Shown here in pieces: positions 60,078-64,000 of a DNA stretch of 64,000 nt. The DNA is taken from NCBI GenBank assembly GCA_904063045.1, contig CAJFCJ010000029.1, forward strand, positions 186,001-250,000, in the 5' to 3' direction. Every line of letters begins with the position of its first letter. Positions within the stretch are counted from its first letter, which is position 1. The stretch is from Dimorphilus gyrociliatus (lineage: Eukaryota; Annelida; Polychaeta; Dinophilidae). The notes under the pieces are model-generated. The model ran no database searches. It saw only the letters and a program-made list of their open reading frames with translations, and was not told the origin of the DNA. The position numbers and the translations under genes were made by a program.

Positions 60078-60875
60078 TATACATTCTGCGTTTTGACGTT
60101 AACTATGTATATATATACACTAAATAAAACGATGTACTTTACATTCTATACTTCCTGAGTAGTGAATCGCTAGATTACTTATATCCTTTTTCTCTTAATG
60201 TATCGCGTGCCGTTATATCAGGCTGATTAGCAATTTCTATCAACGGCTACCCATGATTAAATTTATCGTTTTACAGTGACGCACCTCGTTCACTAAATTT
60301 ACTTCATTTTCTTTTAGAATTGCTCGTTTTGGGCTGTTCCGATGGTCGATGAACTTGACCTCGAGATGAATGCAAAGATACGTAGAAGCACAGGATTTTC
60401 CACACGTACATTTCCTTTCTCCTTTCAGCCGCAGATTATCAGCAATACATGTTGAAGAGACGAAACGAGAGGCCTCAACCCAAGGATCTACTAGTAAAAC
60501 TCCAACGACAACCAACGTTACAGCAGAGCCTATTGTCAAGAGCCCCAGCCACGAGTACAGTGTCAAAGTACACAATTTGGCTTTTTCACAGGAAGAAAAT
60601 ATACTCTTCTCATACTCGTCTTCCGAGTCAATCATGCTGAGGCCGGAAAAAATTGATAATGACCTAGATAATTTCCGTGGAATAAAAGAGTGCTGCGGAA
60701 CGCTTAGCAGGTCCTTAGGCGTCTCCTGTTTCTTGATAAACGATGTTTGCTCCTCCTTCTCATCTCTCTTTGATATTTCGTCTTCATCGTGATCGCTGAT
60801 TTGAACTGTTGGTAGTTCAATATCAGAATCCGAGATCGGAGTAACAGTTAACGGTGGAACTACTAGAGAAGCCAT
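58714..60875 (-). CDS. BK (Slo) calcium-activated potassium channel beta-subunit homolog
   Basis: Exons 60285-60875 and 58714-58995 join in phase 0 (GAG|GTGCGT donor, TTACAG acceptor); 290 residues. A cytosolic N-terminal region of about 100 acidic, Ser-rich residues precedes TM1 (about 103-128). The extracellular loop carries CTCGKSC, then CIHLEV, and after the junction CSFVPTC and SCLYNP, the Cys framework of KCNMB subunits. TM2 begins GLLWP, like the SLFWP of vertebrate family members. The basic tail is RRKKRK. Such subunits sit beside the Slo pore and tune calcium sensitivity and gating; the related arthropod TipE proteins modify sodium channels. The N-terminal extension is longer than in vertebrate KCNMB1-4. 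The 1.3-kb intron is filled with TA repeats, so the two halves look unrelated unless joined. Confidence 0.85.
59120..59128 (-). promoter_or_regulatory. AGATGGCGC motif (CTCF/YY1-like core)
   Basis: An exact copy inside the intron of the BK-beta-like gene, 125 bases upstream of its second exon. Confidence 0.45.
59385..59472. repeat. (TA)n microsatellite with ATACTGTAT interruption
   Basis: A TA-rich tract of about 88 bases in the BK-beta-like intron. Confidence 0.9.
59936..60075. repeat. (TA)n tract with repeated ATACTGTAT units
   Basis: A TA-rich tract of about 140 bases in the same intron, containing three ACTGTATA interruptions (near 59936, 59995 and 60035). Confidence 0.85.
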
Positions 60876-61862
60876 TGGTGAACGGCTCTAACAGCGTTTC
60901 TCTTGCGGTTAATCTTTGCTATCCCTTATTCACTTGATTGATAATGGTAGATCGTCATCGATCAAAATCGTAGAATATTTCTGAAGAGACGATCGAAGCG
61001 CTCGAGGGAAGTTTCGAAATTTTCGTAGTTTTATACACGCGTTGACGAGGCCATCTGCAATGCGTTTTTTCTTCCGCGGCGTTGCAGTCGGCGGCTTTAA
61101 TTCCGGTTACACTCGACCATCTTCATTTACTCTAAGATTACGACAAGGCGTCAATCAAGTTAACTAATTTTTAAGTAATTCGTTTCAACGTTCAGTGAAA
61201 CCATAAAACATTATTTTTTTTCTCTAGAATAAACCACAAGAATGTCTAACGAAAAAAAGAAATAAGTGGAATATAATATTGACGATGAAAAAGGGTTAAG
61301 AGCACGACGGCAAAAACCGTCTCCGATGGGACGCCTACGCACTTACACAATCTAACTAATCGAACTCAACACAAATTGATATGTCGATTTTTATATACAA
61401 GAAAATACGGTTAAGAGATTTTTTTCTGAAAAAAAAGCACATAAAAGGGTTAAGTAATACTTTCCCTTTATATTTTCATCCTTTAACACTTTCGATAAGA
61501 ACCAATTTATACAGCAAATAATAATAGACCAATAAAACGAAGTAACCAAACTGTAGAAGCTCAAGTATTTGAGATAATCGATATGATTATTTTGTCATTT
61601 TCTTCTCTTATCTCAAAATTAATTAATATATTAGGCTAAACGTATTCTAACACTAATACAATAATCTTTTCGCACATTTTCATAATGAGAATATAACAAA
61701 TCCCTTCTCTTATTGTAACAACCATGGTAATTTTACTAACAAGGCTATTATTATGATAGAAAAGGAAAAAGGTTGGTAAGTGAAAATCACATGACCATTG
61801 CAAAGGAGTTTATTCTGAAAAATATATAGGTTATAGTCTGCAAAAAATTTATCACGCTTGTT
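60876..61862. other. Upstream region of the BK-beta-like gene
   Basis: The segment 60876-61160 is markedly GC-richer (for example around TTCCGCGGCG at 61072) and is the probable promoter. The rest is AT-rich with no exon seen. Confidence 0.45.
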
Positions 61863-62108
61863 TTATTTTGCTTCCGCATCATTGAGTACAACATTTAGGT
61901 CAGTAAACGTGAAATTCCTAGCATGTAATTCCATCAATATTCCATCCACGTTGAGTAATTCGATCGAGAGTGATCTACTCGGTGATACTCTTCCTTTTTG
62001 AGCGTAAAATAAATGCTTGATTTCTTCCGAGTAAATAAATTTCAAAACTTCAGAGCCGGGTTCATTCCTTCCAGTTGAATGTTTTTTTACTGGAACCTTT
62101 GACGCCAT
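61863..62108 (-). CDS. Unrecognised 81-residue protein
   Basis: A single exon from ATG 62108. There is no signal peptide or membrane segment. It is hydrophilic at the start (MASKVPVKKHSTGRNEPGSE), then alternates polar and hydrophobic residues in a way that suggests a small folded domain. The segment LKFIYSEEI resembles LKFVYSNEV in the gene 250 bases upstream on the same strand. I do not recognise the family. Composition is less AT-driven than the flanks, supporting coding. Confidence 0.55.
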   Translation of the reverse strand: MASKVPVKKHSTGRNEPGSEVLKFIYSEEIKHLFYAQKGRVSPSRSLSIELLNVDGILMELHARNFTFTDLNVVLNDAEAK

Positions 62109-62263
62109 AGTATCTCGATGACTATATCATGAGCTTCAAATGTCTCCTCTTTCGTATCCTTTTTATACCTGTTTACTTTTAATACAACTAAAGGTAAGAG
62201 TCGCTATTGCGTCTTTTTTGTATTAATAATATAACGTATTTATAAAAAATATATAAATTCATA

Positions 62264-62302
62264 TATATATATATATATATACTAATATATATATATTTAT
62301 AA
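62264..62302. repeat. (TA)n microsatellite between the two small genes
   Basis: A TA-rich tract of about 39 bases in the 250-base spacer. Confidence 0.85.
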
Positions 62303-62360
62303 TGCTTTGTATATGTGATATTGATTGATTGTCAGTTTCATTCAAGTTTACTACTGGTAT

Positions 62361-62927
62361 TCATTCAAGAAATCGAACCTTCGCCTTCTGTGATATGAAA
62401 ACTGGCTCACGGGCAGAAGAACTTGTGTGGCAAGTACGAGCTGAAGAAGGGGGTTTGACTGAAGTTGTTGCAGGTCTCTGCTTTAGAATACTTGATATAG
62501 ACTTTCTACTGGAAGAAGAGCGGCTAACAATCGATACGTTATCAAAACTCCTTGTCATCTTTGCCGTTTTACTCCGGCGTCTCGCATCGGCTAATCTTTC
62601 ATTTATCATGGGCTCCCATGCGTTCTGAAATGTAGGTCTACGAACAACATCCGCATAAATATCCGGTAGACGATATAATTCCGCTTTTGGCTTTAATTTA
62701 GCCAATCGCAAGACAACGAGAGAATCTTCTGGATCGTAATAACGACTTATATACATACTTGATACGGCTTTGTTCACTTCATTCGAATATACGAACTTTA
62801 GATTTCCGTCAGAAGTTGTTCTATTGATTGCGTTCTTTCTATCCTGAAGAAATTTTAGTTGTGGATAGTTATATGATGATAAAAAATCTCTCTTATTCGC
62901 TTGAAATTTTCTTTGGTAAGAGTACAT
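62361..62927 (-). CDS. Unrecognised 188-residue basic protein
   Basis: A single exon from ATG 62927 to a TGA at 62361. The first 130 residues are Tyr/Arg/Lys-rich and probably folded; the last 60 are Ser/Arg/Thr-rich and look disordered. There is no signal or TM segment. It shares the LKF(V/I)YS-x-E(V/I) segment with the neighbouring 81-residue gene, hinting at a diverged tandem pair. No known family was recognised. A cytosolic or cytoskeletal role would be only a guess. Confidence 0.6.
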   Translation of the reverse strand: MYSYQRKFQANKRDFLSSYNYPQLKFLQDRKNAINRTTSDGNLKFVYSNEVNKAVSSMYISRYYDPEDSLVVLRLAKLKPKAELYRLPDIYADVVRRPTFQNAWEPMINERLADARRRSKTAKMTRSFDNVSIVSRSSSSRKSISSILKQRPATTSVKPPSSARTCHTSSSAREPVFISQKAKVRFLE

Positions 62928-63412
62928 GATTTAAACTAATCTACAGCTCATTCCTCCACTACCTCAACACGTTAAAAGGATTACATTGAAAGCAGATTAT
63001 ATAAGATTAAAAAGGATTTTAATACAGTTATACTAGGGTATATTTATTTATCGCTTAATCAGTTTTTATCCGCTAGATGGATAAAATCGGATGATAAAAA
63101 CATGGATTGGTCTTTGGCTACTTAAAAAATTTTCGGTCAATGCTAATCCTTTTCTTATAAAATTCATTATAAAACGGCAATAAATCGGGTTTTACTGAAA
63201 TGAATAGAAAGGGAAAAATGGGACTAGAAAAGTATCAGCGAGAAAATTTACACTTTCTAGTAGAGGAGGCGGGATGTGACATATCTAGTTTTGAGAATTT
63301 ACACTACTGCTATAATTTCCAGATAGACTCTCAATTCTTAATAATAGCTTCTATATAAGAGTAATTTTATAGGCCTGCTCTAGAGAACAAAAATTTTATG
63401 GGAGGGGACACA

Positions 63413-63421
63413 GCGCCATCT
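63413..63421 (-). promoter_or_regulatory. AGATGGCGC motif (CTCF/YY1-like core)
   Basis: An exact copy about 340 bases upstream of the TATA box of the last gene. Confidence 0.45.
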
Positions 63422-63754
63422 GTCGTTTTTAACATGAAACGTTTATCATATTCGAAATGCAATACTAGAAAAATATTACTGCTATCTATCAACATGTGCG
63501 GGACAATTACGAAAACATATTCTTATTTTCCATCAATATCCGAAGAATTTCCCCCTTTTAAGTACGCCTAGTCGTTACATGATTACTAAGCAATATTTTT
63601 AAGCCTAGGAAAAAAGCGGTTATACAGCGCCGCCAAGTTTATTTTTAGACGAGATCGAGCAACGCATTCGGCACAGCAAAATCCCTGTACGAGCCTGTTC
63701 TAGGCCTATCGCCAACCGCCTAGCTTTGAACCGAATTGAATAGTGTTAGTATTG

Positions 63755-63764
63755 TATATATAAG
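63755..63764 (+). promoter_or_regulatory. TATA box of the last gene
   Basis: TATATATAAG lies about 130 bases before the ATG. A CCAGTCAACA stretch about 20-30 bases downstream is a plausible initiator. The surrounding sequence is much less TA-repetitive than elsewhere, so the box stands out. Confidence 0.5.
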
Positions 63765-63884
63765 CGAAAATCGGCCAGTCAACATTGAACGCCTGCGTGC
63801 GGTGATTTTCAAAAACGATTTTTCTTCTATCGGATAAATGCCAGCTTGTTCCAGCGATGCTTTTCTATAAAAAGTAAGGGAAGA

Positions 63885-64000
63885 ATGCGAAAGCTTTGCC
63901 CGTTTGTTCTCTCTTTCGTTCTCATCTACACTCCAGTTTATGGATTAACGGTGGCTGACGATAGGGAGGGATATATAGAATACGAAAATTGGCTAAGCTG
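63885..64000 (+). CDS. N terminus of a secreted or membrane protein, cut by the window end
   Basis: The ATG at 63885 opens a signal peptide (MRKLCPFVLSFVLIYTPVYG), then an acidic, Tyr-rich stretch (ADDREGYIEYENWLS) that runs into the window end without a stop or splice donor. A TATA box stands 130 bases upstream, which supports this as the first coding exon. The family cannot be named from 38 residues. Confidence 0.6.
   Translation, partial: MRKLCPFVLSFVLIYTPVYGLTVADDREGYIEYENWLS

Larger units (their letters stand above)
62928..63884. other. Intergenic region and promoter of the last gene
   Basis: AT-rich up to about 63600, then less so. It contains the motif at 63413 and the TATA box at 63755. 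No exon is seen before 63885. Confidence 0.5.

Noticed and set aside
1-64000. tRNA, rRNA and CRISPR
   Set aside because: I looked for T-arm signatures, conserved rRNA or snRNA segments and regularly spaced direct repeats and saw none. A covariance-model search would be decisive for small RNAs.

Overview
The window is nuclear DNA from a bilaterian animal. It is AT-rich and packed with (TA)n and (CT)n tracts. Genes are split by mostly GT-AG introns (53 nt to about 2.9 kb) and encode animal-only families: a nicotinic acetylcholine receptor, ARNT, a BK-channel beta subunit, a claudin-type protein and a Spätzle-like cystine knot. There is no sign of bacterial organisation. The family mix (Spätzle-like, GT92, NACHT-WD) and the density of roughly one gene per 4-5 kb suggest an invertebrate with a modest genome, perhaps a spiralian such as a small annelid. 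That placement is inference and was not checked against any database.

Layout: 1-2.9 kb, no gene. 2.9-9.3 kb (+), six-exon non-alpha nAChR subunit. 9.6-11.0 kb (-), Spätzle-like secreted cystine-knot gene, convergent with the receptor. 11-16 kb, no firm gene. 16.0-23.6 kb (+), GRAM-domain, C-terminally membrane-anchored protein (GRAMD2-like). 26.2-35.2 kb (-), three tandem GT92 glycosyltransferase paralogs sharing one intron position and phase. 37.3-38.5 kb (+), CDC25 phosphatase. 40.2-41.4 kb (-), claudin/PMP22-type four-TM protein. 43.0-46.6 kb (+), ARNT with two candidate first exons. 47.4-47.9 kb (+), small two-TM protein. 49.0-52.6 kb (-), NACHT plus WD-like protein in one long exon. 53.5-54.1 kb (-), small acylated protein with two PKA-anchoring-like helices. 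58.7-60.9 kb (-), BK-channel beta-subunit homolog. 61.9-62.9 kb (-), two small unrecognised genes that may be related. 63.9 kb (+), first exon of a secreted or membrane protein cut by the window end.

I built the gene models by hand. I looked for AG/GT borders and required reading phase to carry through each junction; where several junctions agree, the model is strong. The genes do not form one pathway. Two are neural or excitability genes (nAChR, BK beta), one candidate would tether PKA to membranes, and the GT92 trio is a local family expansion.

The points most worth a second look are: (1) a 9-bp motif, AGATGGCGC, that recurs between genes far more often than base composition predicts and resembles the core of CTCF or YY1 sites; (2) the apparently undescribed small membrane PKA-anchor-like protein; (3) the GT92 cluster, one copy of which has a non-consensus GC splice donor; (4) alternative first exons of ARNT in the same phase; (5) the Spätzle-like gene, assembled from exons too short to stand out alone.
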